Assembly (NCBI RefSeq): GCF_009389715.1
Contig: NC_052399.1
Span: forward strand, 10,666,585-10,730,584
DNA: 64,000 bases
Source of the DNA: Phoenix dactylifera
Taxonomy: Eukaryota > Streptophyta > Magnoliopsida > Arecales > Arecaceae
Direction of reading: 5' to 3'
Shown here in pieces: positions 21,847 to 35,200 of the stretch (positions within the stretch are counted from its first letter, which is position 1; each line of letters opens with the position of its first letter). Both the position numbers and the translations under genes were made by a program. Below the pieces are notes generated by a model that worked only from the letters and a program-made list of their open reading frames with translations, did not search any database and was not told the DNA's origin.

Positions 21847-24008
21847 TGATCGGTTATTTCAATTTCAAAAATAAACCACGCAATAGCACGTATCCTGTAG
21901 GATAGTGATTACGGGTGTCGGTCCACAGGGATTGAAGAATAAGCTATTTTTCTTTTAAAAATAAATCAAAAAGAAGGATTTGCTAACTTGATTTAACTAA
22001 ATTAAACTATGAGTACGGATGGGAATTTATCAGAGTAAATAGATCTAGGGTTTGGAATCCACCACATAGCATTGCATCAAGGATTGTGTTCTTAATTTTT
22101 GTCTTTTGGAGAGGCATGCAATTTTGGCTACAAGCCTTTTAAAATAAAAGCATAAAGAGTATTAGGAAGATCCATCTTCGGTGTAGCATGAAGTGTCTAC
22201 CTAAGTATGCTAATCTAGGATGCAGCACACTTCATCTTCCTAGGCATGGATCATCTTAGACTGCTTTAGCAAACATGATTAGTAACTAGCATGCTCGAAA
22301 TTTAAATATCACAAAGAAATATTTCATTGAAAATAAGAATTTAAACAAGCTCCAAAATAATAAAAAAGTAAGAACTACAATTGCCCTGATACATTGCTAG
22401 GGCTTCATCCAGCCCTAGATTGGATGTTTAGCCAAGCATGGCTTCCGGACGACCTCCCATCTTCATCTAAAAATCTTCCGCTCCCGCTATTTCCAAAATA
22501 GCCAAAATATTCTCTCCCCCCCTCCTTTCTTTTCTTCTTTTTCTCCCGAACAGAGGCTCCTCCTCTGTTCTTCAAACCGTGGCCTCCCCTTTCTTCCTGC
22601 CGATGGCTCCTTCATATAGACCCTCTCACCCGATGATGGATCCCTTGGGAGCGTGCCGGTGGGGATGCAAATCCGGGATACTCGATGGGAGGAGCCGCGG
22701 GATCAACGTGATGGCTGGCTCCGGATGCATCGCGAAAGAAGAAGCGGAGGACAGATCGCGGATGGATGGCTCAAATCCGGAAGAGGGGGACGGCTAGATG
22801 CTTGGGCTCATGCCTGATCTCATAGGATGCTGGAAGCGTTGATCATGGAGGAGATTTGGTTACGGGATGGCTGGGAAGATCGCTCCGGACGACTTCTTTC
22901 TTTGGACCGTGGAAGGAATGGATGCGGGATCGCCGGACGCCTGATGCGGAAGGATGGCCGACTCCGAGAGCGGCTGGGACGCGATGCTGGGAGGAGCGGA
23001 AGAAGGAGGTGGCCGGATCCATGGCGTGATACGCTGGGAGCATGCGGAGCTTGTCTCGGACGCCCGGAATGGCAGCCGTGCGGAGGCGCTGGTCACGGCG
23101 TGGAGATGGAAATCCGAAAGAGGAGATGCCGCACGTGGTTGATGGCGGAGGAGCTGGGAATCCGCTGCTGGGGATTTGGATTTGGATGAAGACAGCATGG
23201 ATGCGGTGGCACGCAGTTGGGAAGCTGGAAAGGATAAGTAACGGGGAGGGGAAAGAAGATAAACAGTGGAAGAAGAAGAAGATAAACAGTGAACTTATAT
23301 ATATATTATTTATTAATTTATTTATTTATTATTTGATTTATATATACATAAATATATATTTGTAAAAACACTGTTCATATGAACAGTGTTTTCACGGGAT
23401 ACTGTTCATATGAACAGTGAATCCAGTAATTCTTCCCAAAAATTATTTTTATTTATTTTATTATTTTATTATTATTATTTATTATTATTATTTTTTGTTT
23501 TAAAATTATAAATTTTATATGAAGGCACGCAAGGCATTGGTTGGGAATTGACTTTGGGTTTGAGGTGGGTCATGATTGTTGATTTGCTTGAACTTGTTCT
23601 TGAGCCCAATGACATTTAATTTTTACTAAACCGCTTCAGATTGAACTCAACCAGATCAGACTGTGACTTAATAAAAGGGTTAATCAAATATTTTTCATAC
23701 AATTATAACTTTCAATCTAACCAGGACCAAAGCCCATTTAATTATACCCTTAGCTTGATTACAACTCCATCAGGTTAATAAATCGGGTCAACACAATCTC
23801 CTCCTTATATATTTTTATGAAAGATCTCAACCAAAAGAGAGGCAAATTCAGAGTCTGTTTTAAGAAAAGTATTATTTATCTCTTACCATAATTTAAATTT
23901 ATTTCATTGTTTATTCAATTTCATGGTAAAATATGTATTTATCAGTTTAAGAACATTGATAAGTGCTATAGAAAGATAACTAAATTATAAATTATTAAGC
24001 ACTTATCA
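21847..24008 (-). repeat. 3' LTR of the Gypsy element
   Basis: On the minus strand it starts TGATAAGTGCTTAATAA and ends ATAACCGATCA. It is nearly identical by eye to 28763-30920 and to the solo LTR at 40446-42552. It contains two copies of the palindrome around CTGTTCATATGAACAG (23369-23420). Confidence 0.93.
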
Positions 24009-25473
24009 CACCCCCAAACCTATGTTTTGCTAGTCCTCGAGCAAAATAGAATTAAAGAAAAGCTCTAACTCACTTTCGCAGGCATCACGGTTACATTTAC
24101 CATATGTAACAAGGCTTTAAACCCCTAGGTTACCCTAGTGGACGAGTTATAGTCTTGTGAGGGTTTCCAGTGAAGATACCCACAAACTTCAATATCATTT
24201 ATTGTTATGATTAATTTGTTGTTGTTGTTGTTGTTTTTTTTTTTTTTTAATTCGATTGATGAAACTTCAAATTCCAAGTGCATACTAGCTAGGAAAAAAA
24301 AAATTTTTTTAATTAAAATCTAATTTAAGATACATAAATGATAAGAATTTCAAAGCACACACGGTTTTATTTACTAAGTCAGCCCAAATCTTAGGTCAAG
24401 ATGCAATTCAAGTTGAAGTCATTAAGTTTCCGTTAGAGAGTTGTAACTCATTTATACTGGAGTGCTCGGTGAAATCTGGACCGTTCACAAGCTAAGGCTT
24501 TGGATCTCTAAAATATTGCTAATATCAGTAGTTTCCAAGGATTGGTCGAAAGGACCTGTTCACTGATTCAAAATCATTTTATCTGTAGGATTTCGAGAGT
24601 TGTGGATATTTACTTTAGTACCTCACGGGCTTTATTTGTAATATTCCAGTTTACTCGAATTTTTACAACGACGGCTTTCACACTATTGTCTTTTTCAAGG
24701 TCAATATAGAGTTTTTTTTTTGTTCCTTTTTATATATATATTGTGCACTTTTACTCTTGTGGTGATTTCTCCGTGGAACGAGCAATCAGTCGACAACTCT
24801 CACACCAGTTGGCATAAGGTGTCGGGCATCAAGACTCCCCTACGGACTTATGCTCGGAGTTCTCATCACAAGCCCACTTGACCTTTGACAATAGGTAGCC
24901 CTTTTCGATGTTCCTGACTAAATCCATTATTATTGATGATTTTTTTTTTTTTGGATTAGATAAGTATGATTCATCAGGGTCCAAGGTTGCTACTATACTA
25001 TCAATATAATGTCGAGCCTAGACCTTAGAAGTGTCGGCCAGTGTGTAGTGAAATTCCGAAGTATTAGCTTACAACTCCCTAAGAGAGACTTAATGAAAAA
25101 AACTTAAATTTGTATTACTTCCGACTAGTCATTGGGCTTTTTAGATTTTATATACCTTGTGTGTTTAGCATTCTCGCATTAATGTATAGAAATGAGGTTT
25201 TTTAAAAACAAAAGCTTTTTTTTTAATAAATTTTTTTAATTATTATTATTATTTTATAAAAAATGAAAATGAACACATTTTTTTTTAAAAAAAGATTTTT
25301 TTATTTTTTTTATTTTTTTATTTCTTTTGATAAACCTGACATTATCAAGTGATAAACCTGACATTATGAAGTGAAAACGGATGCAAGAGATGCAAACAAA
25401 ACAAAAAATGATTAAAAATACTTAAAAATATCCCCAAACCTAAACCTAACATTGTCCTCAATGTTAAAGAAAT
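24009..25473 (-). other. Non-coding 3' interior of the Gypsy element
   Basis: Lies between the protease frame and the 3' LTR. It has many short homopolymer and AT runs and the polypurine tract at its end. No coding frame is seen. The sequence just after the protease (minus strand) has the GGAGGCAACCCAA and TTGAGGACAATGTTAGG words typical of the region downstream of integrase in Tat/Athila elements. Confidence 0.75.
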
Positions 25474-26490
25474 CTAAGAGAATTGGGTTGCCTCCCAACA
25501 AGCGCTAAGTTTATTGTCTTCAGCCAGACATAGTGAGGTAGTTTTTGCATCTCCTTCTATGAGGTCATCTATTTTGTCTATCATAAAACACTCAACTTCC
25601 CTCGCGGGTTGGTCGGCCGCATTGAACACATTTAATTTTACCTTCATGTTTCCAAATGATATGTTCATTACCCCTGTTCTACAATTGATGCACGCATTGG
25701 CTGTTGCTAAAAAGGGGCACCCAAGGATCACGGGGATTTGTTTCTTAGGATTAGGTTCATGTTCCATATCAAGAACGATGAAATCTACTGGGAAATAGAA
25801 TTTATCTACCTTGACAAGAACATCTTCAATTATCCCACGTGGTGTTTTTACAGATCGATCAGCTAATTGAAGGAATACTGAGGTTGGTTTTAACTCACCT
25901 AACCCAAGCTTCTCATAAACTGAGTAAGGTAAAAGGTTGACACTTGCCCCTAGATCTAAGAGTGCTCGATCAATAAAATTATTTCCTAAGACACAGGAGA
26001 TGGTGGGAGCACCAGGATCTTTGAATTTCGGAGGGGTGTTGTGTTGGAGAATAGAACTCACTTGCTCAGTTAAGAAGACCTTTTTGGGCACATGTGTCCT
26101 AGATTTTCGCTTTTGTGTACAAAGGTCTTTGAGAAATTTGGCATAGGAGGGAACCTGTCTAATAGCATCAAGAAGCGGAAGGTTGATTTTCACTTGTTTG
26201 AAAACCTCCATCATTTCCTCTAGTGAAGTTCCTTTTTTGCCAAAGAGAGAGGGTGAATTAAGAGCTTCAGGAAATGGGGCCTTTGGGATATGAGTTTTGG
26301 CAGAAGGTGGACTAGTTGAAGAGGAAGAAGAAGGTTTTAGATTTTTATTTGACACATTTTTATCCTTTTCTTCACCTTCCTTATTGTTGTCCTCCCCAAT
26401 CTTATTGTCTACTACACGTCCACTCCTTAGGGTAGTCAAAGCATTGGCTTGTTCATGATGAATTGCATTTAGTTGATTTTCTTGAGCCAT
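25474..26490 (-). pseudogene. Gypsy retroviral-type aspartic protease region
   Basis: 338 codons from the ATG at 26490, but homologous sequence continues upstream to about 26570 (KREKGKLPSQPLSNPRG), separated from gag by a frameshift. The protease core is visible near residues 165-290: LDLGASVNLLPYSVYEKLGL (LDLGAS in place of the usual D-S/T-G active-site context), LQLADRSVKTPRGIIEDVLV and VILGCPFLATANA. After residue ~315 the frame ends in ACWEATQFS, where a reverse transcriptase would normally follow. Cleaves gag in active elements. Confidence 0.85.
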
Positions 26491-26893
26491 ATATTGTCCC
26501 CTAGGATTACTTAATGGTTGGCTTGGAAGCTTTCCTTTCTCTCGCTTGTTCAGTGCATTAGCTAGTTTGCCCCATCTGGGATTCTAGCTTGGCGATTGAT
26601 TGCGTGTGAGAGTGCACCAATTGTGTAATGGTTTCCAAACCTTGAAGGGCGTTCAACACTTTCTCCTCAAAGGCTGTGTTTCTTTGGGGTGGAGGAGGAG
26701 TATGTTGAAATTGAGTCGAGGGACGGTAAGGATGAATATTTTGTGGGGTTTGAAAATTCTGAGGGTTTGAAAAATTTTGGGAATAGGGTTGGGTAGTGTT
26801 CGAAGCTTGCTGCTTCCAAGAAAAGTTTGGATGATTTCGCCATCCCGGGTTATATGTATTGGAAAATGGGTCATTACCCGGTCTGGGCTGTGA

Positions 26894-27904
26894 TTAAGCA
26901 GCATTGATGTGTTCTTGCATGAGTTCGGGGAATTGGGGCGCTGAGGGGCACTCATTAATAAGGTGGGATGGGCTAGAACAAATAGTACACACTTGTGCTT
27001 GGGAAGAGTTCATGTAATGCCCACCTATCATCAGTTGGTCAATCTTATGGGACAATGCATCTACCTTGCTAGACAGGTCCATAGAATGACTTATTTCACA
27101 AATGGTCCCTTTTCTTTGAGAACTCGGGGGTGCTTGACGAGAACATGAAGCATGGTGGAGGGAGTTTTCATTAAGATTTTCAAATAGTTGCCATGCTTCA
27201 TGCTCATTTCGAAGCATGAAAGTCCCCCTGCATGCAGCATCGATCATCTGACGGTTTCGTTCAGTCAAACCGTCATAAAAACATTGCACTAGCTGCCACT
27301 TAGGTATTTGATGATGAGGGCATTTACGGATTAGGTCCCGAAATCTCTCCCAAGTTTCATGAAATTCTTCTCCCTCGGTTTGGGAGAAGCTTGTAATGGC
27401 ACGTCTAAACTGGTTCGTTCTTCCTATGGGAAAGTATTTTTTAAGGAATTCTTGTTGCATTTGATCCCAAGAACGAATTAAGTTAGCTTCTAAAGAATTC
27501 AGCCATTGTTTGGCTCTATCTTTAAGGGAGAAGGGGAATAACCTAAGTTTCAGGGCATCATCAGTGAAGTTCTGAATCTTGACAGTGGTGCAAATCTCAA
27601 GAAATTCATCTAAATGTTTGTATGGGTCTTCGTTGGTGAGCCCATAAAAAGATGGGAGCATTTGGATCACACTAGACTTTATTTCATATTGTACAACTGC
27701 TACCTCAGGTAATCGAATGCAAGATGGGGAAGTGTAAATAGTGGGAGTAAAGTACTCCCTCAGGAGTTTGGGTTGTTCTTCAGCCATCTTAAGAGGTGGG
27801 GATGATCCTAATGTTTTGATCTTAGCTCGAATGTTCCTAAGGGTTCGTTCTATTTCAGGGTCAAAAGGTAATAGGTTTTGTACTCTAGAACGACTACCGT
27901 GCAT
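26894..27904 (-). pseudogene. Gypsy gag (capsid and CCHC zinc knuckle)
   Basis: 336 codons. The retrotransposon gag domain is at about residues 85-240 (YKHLDEFLEIC, LFPFSLKDRAKQWL, WDQMQQEFLKKYFP, FRDLIRKCPHHQIP). The zinc knuckle CTICSSPSHLINEC is at about 306-319. It ends at a TAA, after which the same frame continues for another ~105 codons with the expected NDPFSNTYNPGWRNHPNFSW sequence to about 26570. The TAA is therefore a nonsense mutation or a readthrough site, not the natural end. Confidence 0.88.
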
Positions 27905-28762
27905 ACACTAGTACTCGATCAATCAAGCATGCAAAGAGAGAAAAGCATATCAATCCTAGTCTTTGTCCTAAAATCACTAGACAGCTCCTAACTGGTTTAA
28001 AGAGGGCACCTAAGCCTCCAATCCGGTCTAATGAACCGAGTTGACCAGATAAGCTCCCAGGTAAGTGGAGGGGTCACGATGCGTTCGCAAAGGTCCCACT
28101 TAAAACCCACTTGCCTCGAATAGATGAACTGTCTCCCTTACAGGGACAAAGCTTGCCTAGACATCAACTAAGCCACAGAGCGAAATTGGTGCAACCTTCG
28201 GTGATCTTCGTCCTATTGAGCTCGAATGTCCCTAGGGGCCAACGTCTAATTGATTTTAATTAAAGATGACACTATGTGAGATTGAGTTCACCTAAGTTGG
28301 GCAAGAGTCCGGTGATGAAATCCGGCTCTTATCTTGTTGGGGTGATTGCCCTTACTATGTGCAAATTGATTTGTGTGTATGTGTATCAAGCATGCATTCA
28401 CAATTTTGCTATAATTAAAATCAAACAATCACCACAAAATTTCAAACCAATAATTAATTTAAATAAGAAAAGTTTAGAGGTTACCAAAGGAAATTTCCCC
28501 AGCAATTTAATTTTTTTTTTTTTTGCAAACCTCTACAGCATTTCTTTTCCGGCAGTTCTCCTTTTGATCATCCCAGATTTTTTTCCTCGATTCCTGATCA
28601 AATAATATATATAAAAAAAATAAAAATTAGTAAAGGAGAAAAAGAAGATAAGAAAAGTAACAATAATAAAAAAAATTTAAAGAATTTTTTTTAATTTTTA
28701 AATATTTTTTTTAAATAAGAAAAATAACTATGCTAGCAATCCCCGGCAACGGCACCAAAAAT
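27905..28762 (-). other. Leader of the Gypsy element with tRNA-Asp primer binding site
   Basis: Between the 5' LTR and gag. The bases 28741-28760, read on the minus strand, give TTGGTGCCGTTGCCGGGG, complementary to the 3' end of plant tRNA-Asp apart from one transition. The rest is AT-rich leader. Confidence 0.8.
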
Positions 28763-30920
28763 TGATCGGTTATTTTAATTTCAAAAATAAACCACGCAAT
28801 AGCACGTATCCTGTAGGATAGTGATTACGGGTGTCGGTCCACAGGGATTGAAGAATAAGTTATTTTTCTTTTAAAAGTAAATCAAAAAGAAGGATTTGCT
28901 AACTTGATTTAACTAAATTAAACTATGAGTACGGATGGGAATTTATCAGAGTAAATAGATCTAGGGTTTGGAATCCACCACATAGCATTGCATCAAGGAT
29001 TGTGTTCTTAATTTTTGTCTTTTGGAGAGGCATGTAATTTTGGCTACAAGCCTTTTAAAATAAAAGCATAAAGAGTGTTAGGAAGATCCATCTTCGGTGT
29101 AGTATGAAGTGTCTACCTAAGTATGCTAATCTAGGATGCAGCACACTTCATCTTCCTAGGCATGGATCATCTTAGACTGCTTTAGCAAACATGATTAGTA
29201 ACTAGCATGCTCGAAATTTAAATATCATAAAGAAATATTTCATTGAAAATAAGAATTTAAACAAGCTCCAAAATAATAAAAAAGTAAGAACTACAATTGC
29301 CCTGATACATTGCTAGGGCTTCATCCAGCCCTAGATTGGATGTTTAGCCAAGCATGGCTTCCGGACGACCTCCCATCTTCATCTAAAAATCTTCCGCTCC
29401 CGCTATTCCCAAAATAGCCAAAATATTCTCTCCCCCCCTCCTTTCTTTTCTTCTTTTTCTCCCGAACAGAGGCTCCTCCTCTGTTCTTCAAACCATGGCC
29501 TCCCCTTTCTTCCTGCCGATGGCTCCTTCATATAGACCCTCTCACCCGATGATGGATCCCTTGGGAGCGTGCCGGTGGGGATGCAAATCCGGGATACTCG
29601 ATGGGACGCCGCGGGATCAACGTGATGGCTGGCTCCGGATGCATCGCGGAAGAAGAAGCGGAGGACAGATCGCGGATGGATGGCTCAAATCCGGAAGAGG
29701 GGGACGGCTAGATGCTTGGTCTCATGCCTGATCTCATGGGATGCTGGAAGCGTTGATCATGGAGGAGATTTGGTTGCGGGATGGCTGGGAAGATCGCTCC
29801 GGACGACTTCTTTCTTTGGACCGTGGAAGGAATGGATGCGGGATCGCCGGATGCCTGATGTGGAAGGATGGCTGACTCCGAGAGCGGCTGGGACGCGATG
29901 CTGGGAGGAGCGAAAGAAGGAGGTGGCCGGATCCATGGCGTGATACGCTGGGAGCATGCGGAGCTTGTCTCGGACGCCCGGAATGGCAACCGTGCGGAGG
30001 CGCTGGTCACGGCGTGGAGATGGAAATCCGGAAGAGGAGATGCCGCACGTGGTTGATGGCGGAGGAGCTGGGAATCCGCTGCTGGGGATTTGGATTTGGA
30101 TGAAGACAGCATGGATGCGGTGGCACGCGGTTGGAAAGCTGGAAAGGATAGGTAACGGGGAGGGGAAAGAAGATAAACAGTGGAAGAAGAAGAAGATAAA
30201 CAGTGAACTTATATATATTATTTATTAATTTATTTATTTATTATTTGATTTATATATACATAAATATATATTTGTAAAAATACTGTTCATATGAACAGTG
30301 TTTTCACGGGATACTGTTCATATGAATAGTGAATCCAGTAATTCTTCCCAAAAATTATTTTTATTTATTTTATTATTTTATTATTATTATTTATTATTAT
30401 TATTTTTTGTTTTAAAATTATAAATTTTATATGAAGGCACGCAAGGCATTGGTTGGAAATTGACTTTGGGTTTGAGGTGGGTCATGATTGTTGATTTGCT
30501 TGAACTTGTTCTTGAGCCCAATGACATTTAATTTTTACTAAACCGCTTCAGATTGAACTCAACCAGATCAGACTGTGACTTAATAAAAGGGTTAATCAAA
30601 TATTTTCCATACAATTATAACTTTCAATCTAACCAGGACCAAAGCCCATTTAATTATACCCTTAGCTTGATTACAACTCCATCAGGTTAATAAATCGGGT
30701 CAACACAATCTCCTCCTTATATATTTTTATGAAAGATCTCAACCAGAAGAGAGGCAAATTCAGAGTCTGTTTTAAGAAAAGTATTATTTATCTCTTACCA
30801 TAATTTAAATTTATTTCATTGTTTATTCAATTTCATGGTAAAATATGTATTTATCAGTTTAAAAACATTGATAAGTGCTATGGAAAGATAACTAAATTAT
30901 AAATTATTAAGCACTTATCA
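28763..30920 (-). repeat. 5' LTR of the Gypsy element
   Basis: Same ends and content as 21847-24008. On its outer side it runs directly into a Copia gag fragment at 30921 (GACTC). Confidence 0.93.
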
Positions 30921-31548
30921 GACTCTGAGCCATACCCAAGGAGGTCTCACCCTAACCCAAGTTTTGAACTCCATTAGAATTGAAGAGCAATAGGCTCAGG
31001 AGCAAAACCTCTATTGGATACAAAAATAATGCTTATAATGTAGAGGCCCCACCTAAGAAAAATCAGAATCGACCCTTTCATCATAACCAAAATAAACATT
31101 TCAAAAAGAAACCCTACAATCCTAGAAACCTGTCCAATCCCAGGAGCAGAAGAAGAAGAAGAAGAAAGAGGAAGATAGTGGTCATTTCTATTTTGTGTGT
31201 GGCCGGATCAACCATTAGACTCCCCAGTGCTTTTAACTCTTCAATCCAAGAAGAAAGGTCCATACACAATCAGTGCTCAAGTCAACATGGTGATTTCCGA
31301 TGTTGGCTCCTCTAAGACTGCTTTCAGGTCTGTTTCCTTCACTCCTGAAGTTAACAAGACTTTACAAGCACTTGATTGGTGGATAGATACCGGAGCTAGT
31401 ATTCATATTTGTTCGAATCGCTCCTGATTTTCTTCTTACTAGGTCTCAAGTAAAGGAGCTGTGATCATGGCAAATAGCTCGGAGGCACGTGTGCTAGGAG
31501 TGGGACATATGGACTTAAAGCATACTTTTTTGGATTGTTAGCAATATA
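30921..31548 (+). pseudogene. Copia-type gag/protease fragment, inverted piece
   Basis: Starts in the middle of gag immediately after the Gypsy LTR. Around 31010-31190 it has the basic stretch seen before the zinc knuckle. Around 31260-31430 it reads SKKKGPYTISAQ and later LDWWIDTGASIHIC, the Copia aspartic protease DTGAS site. A frame shift follows, then VIMANSSEARVLGVGHMDLK, resembling the pre-integrase region. It ends where an LTR begins in the other orientation (31549). On the minus strand the left edge (GGCTCAGAGTC) continues exactly into the gag at 42553, showing the two pieces were once joined. Confidence 0.82.
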
Positions 31549-32235
31549 TCACCTAAATAAGTAAATAAAACTATAATAACAATTAATAGAACAATCTTAA
31601 AAGGAATAATATATATATGTATATATATATTAGCATCAAGAGAAATCTATTTTAGCATCAAGAGAAATCTATTTTAGCACAAAAAAAATCTATTCAATAG
31701 AACATGTGATAAATTTAAATCATAAAGAGTAAATGTTACAGATCTAGTAATATTAAATTTGAAATAAAGGTAAATGGAGATAGTCTGAATGAAGGCAGAT
31801 CGAAGTGTGTAGACGCTGTCCCAGAAAAGTATTTATCCCCACATATGAGTCTCCCGATAATTCTCCTCAGAGATACAACGACCCAAAGTTTCTTCTTCGG
31901 TACGTCTCGGAAGAAGCCAACACGAACTTGATCAGACTTGCAGAACCATCAAAGAAAGAAATAAAAAGAAAATAGAACTTTGCTGCAGAACGAGCAAAAG
32001 TAAAAATCAGAAAGTGGCCAAGAGGAGGAAGAGTAATTTTTTTTTTAGAATTTTTTCAGAATGTTTTCGTCCCAAAGAGAGGAGGAAAGGGGGGGTTTTA
32101 TAGCAATCTTTCGTTGGCCTAAAAAGACTGCAAAAGGCAGCCTAAGAAAAAGCAATCCGCGGACACGGTCAGCCCGTGGAGGGGCCAGCGCACGCAGGCG
32201 AGCACCCACGAGGTGTGAATGGGCCGTGCGCCAGG
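31549..32235 (-). mobile_element. LTR (TGTTAG...CTAACA family), truncated by hAT copy 1
   Basis: Reads TGTTAGCAATATATCACC on the plus strand at its terminus. It is the reverse complement of the LTR at 21155-21846 plus 40349-40445, with the uninterrupted site TTAGCATCAAGAGAAATC where the Gypsy element inserted in the other copy. The TATA box (minus) lies near 32100. Its upstream end is cut off at 32235 by hAT copy 1. Confidence 0.7.
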
Positions 32236-35200
32236 TAGAGATGGGCACTGGGCCGGGCCGCCCATGGCCCGGCACGGCCCGGCACGAAGGCACGGCCCGC
32301 TTGCTACAGTAAAAGGGGGCCGGGCTGGGTTACCACTTTCTGGCCCGCAGGCCGAGCCCGGCACGGCCCATAAGGGCCTGGGCTGGCACGAATCGTGGGC
32401 CAAGCACGGCTAGCCCACGGGCCAGCCCGGCACGGCCCCATAAGGGCCTGAACCGAGCCTGGGCCGAGCCAGGCACGGCCCGTCCCCCTTAAAATAAATG
32501 GAAATAAATTTTTTTAATAAATTAATAAATATTAAAAACTAAGAATTTATTAATATAAAGCCACCTTAAGGTTTGGCATAGATCCCTACCAGTTTATTAA
32601 TTTAAATCAAAATGGTACATGAAGGGAGGTTTGGACTTTGGACCTTGGTCTGACCTCCAGAATACAATAAGAAAGGAGAAAAAATAGAGATGACTCACTA
32701 TAACAATTAAAAAAATAAAAATATACAATTATAAAAAATTAAGAAATCTTACTAATCATCAGTGATTCAGTATTCACTATTCAGTAGTGTTTGTATCATC
32801 ATTATCAGAGGATGTTGTATTATGTCCACCTTTATCTTGAAGTCTCGCCTCAGCATCCAACCAATCTTTGAAGCAGAGAAGCATCTCAACCGTTTCGCCA
32901 GTCATCCTACTTCTCTTTTCGTCAAGAACACGCCGACCTGCACTAAAAGCGGATTCCGATGCTACTATGGACATCGGCACAGTTAAAATATCGCGTGCAA
33001 TTGCAGACATAACAGGATATTGATTTTTAACACTCTTCCACCAAGATAATACATCTAGACTCTCTATTTGATTTTTATCATATGCAGACTGAAGATCATT
33101 TCGTAAATAAAATTCTAGTTCACTACAGAAAATGAAGATGAACTTGAAGCATGTGTGTGTTTTCTCTGTGCAATGAATGAAAAAATAGATGACGAACGAG
33201 AACTACTAGAAGAAGAAATAGAGCTTTGTACGGAGAATCTAGATCCACGAATTTTTTCATCATATATAGCATAAATATCATAAAGAAGTTGTTTTACCTC
33301 AATTTTAGCAGGTTCAGGATCTTGAATCATATTTTCACAGTATGCATCAAGTAAAATTAGCACGCCATTCAATTTAACTCTTAGATCAAATACAGCAGCT
33401 AAGTTATGCATAGGACATATCTTGTCCCAATACTCATTCCATTTAGATTCCATTTGTTCAATAATAGGCATTAAAACATCATCATATCTATGTTCTGCAA
33501 ATTTTTGACTAATTATATATGCTTGTTGTAAAAATGAACATGAAGTTGGATAATAAATACTAGAAAGAACATTAGTAGCATTATAAAAACTAAGCAAAAA
33601 ATCTTCCAAAATTTTTTTTTATTCCAATCAGTTTCAGTCGATGTAAAGCCTAATCCACGATCATTAATATATGCACTTAATAAGTTTTTATATGGGTATG
33701 CATCATGTATCATGCTATATGTTGAGTTCCAACGAGTAATTACATCAAGTTTAAATTTTTTAAAATGTTTACCATGATTTATACATAGTTCCTTAAATTC
33801 TTGAAGTCTTGATCTTGAAGCATGAATAAAAGAAACTGCATTTCTAATTTTTGAAATCACATCTTGAATCATGCCCATGCCAGCTTGAACAGAAAGATTT
33901 AAGATATGACATGCACATCTAATATGCAATAACTTTCCATTTAACAAGGGATGCAATGAGTCCTTTAATAATGTAACAGCAGAATTATTATTAGATGCAT
34001 TATCAAAAGTAATAGACATAATTTTATCATTAATATTAAATGAACATACAGTTTGATAAATGGCATTTGAAATTTGTTGCCCAGAATGTGAAAAATCAAA
34101 AGCACGAAAAGCAAGAATATGTTTATTTAATTGCCAATCATTATCAATATAATGAGCAGTAATGGCAATAAAACAATTACTACCTACAGATGCTGACCAA
34201 ATATCATAAGTTAATAAAATTTTTATATTTAAAGTAGAGAGTGTTTCAATTAAACTGTCTCATTGCTAAAAAGTTAGTCATAGCTACTCTTCTAAATGTA
34301 CGCCTACTAGTTCTTTTGTAAGCAGGTTGTAGGTTTAATTGAACATATTCTTCAAAATTAAAAGATTCACATAAACTAAAAGGTAATTCATCCTTAACTA
34401 TCCATTTTATAAGTGCTTTTCTTTGATTTTCATGATTATATGCAAAATTACCTACAAGTGATCCCCCTTGTATATTAAAGGTACTTTGAGCATGAGAATC
34501 ATGCATCCTATGACTCTCTTGATATCTTTTTAAATAGCCTGTTCCCCCACTACTACTACAACTATAAAGTTTGGCACATTTTTTACATTTTGCTTTCCAG
34601 ACTCCATCAACCATAATTCTATCAAATTCATTCCATACAGCTCTAGTCCTCTTACGAGAAGAGGTTTGATCTTCACTCGGTTCACTAGTTCTAGAGGAAC
34701 AACTAGGAACATGGGGTTGGGGATTAGTTTCTTCTCCCTCAGAAACAGGAGGAATGCCAAAATGACTTTTCTCAAAAGATGACATATCTAAATTGATGAA
34801 TGCAAAAATAAAAACTAACCACAAGGAGGAATTGAGTAGAGGGTCAAAGGGCAGCGGTAGAGCCGAGATTTCTGAGCTTCCTCTTGTGCTCTCAACAGGA
34901 GTGACCTTTTCTCTTCTCAACAAGAACCTCCTCTTGTGTAGCACTTGAACACTTGCTAAATGCAAACTAAAAATTAAATTGCTAGAAGAGCACTTTAGAA
35001 GAGAGAAATAGTAGTAGTAGAGAAGGAGAGAATAGTTGGTTTGGTGTGGTGAGAATGAGGGAGGAAAGGGGTATTTATAGGACTCCAAATATTTTTTTCC
35101 AAAATACCCCTCAAATTAGCCGTTTTTTGGACTGTTGGGAGGGGTATTTTGGGAAAAAACCAAAAATAGCCGTTTGGAAACGGCTATTTTATTCCTCTTG

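Larger units (their letters stand above)
21847..30920 (-). mobile_element. Gypsy-type (Tat/Athila-like) LTR retrotransposon without RT or integrase
   Basis: Two ~2.16-kb LTRs (21847-24008 and 28763-30920) in the same orientation flank a 4.75-kb interior. Read on the minus strand: 5' LTR, primer binding site complementary to tRNA-Asp (28741-28760), gag with a CCHC knuckle, protease, about 1.5 kb non-coding, a G-rich polypurine tract (GGTTTGGGGGTG) and the 3' LTR. RT, RNase H and integrase are absent, and the sequence passes directly from the protease region to the GCGCTTGTTGGGAGGCAACC-type region that normally follows integrase. The flanks do not match each other (GATGC left, GACTC right); see the inversion finding. 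Confidence 0.92.

Noticed and set aside
22579..23198. Several open frames on both strands in the Gypsy LTR
   Set aside because: They recur in all three LTR copies, have no domain, and reflect a GC-rich patch in the LTR.
26653..26955. 100-codon minus-strand frame after Gypsy gag
   Set aside because: Out of frame with gag. The gag frame itself continues here past a TAA with conserved sequence.
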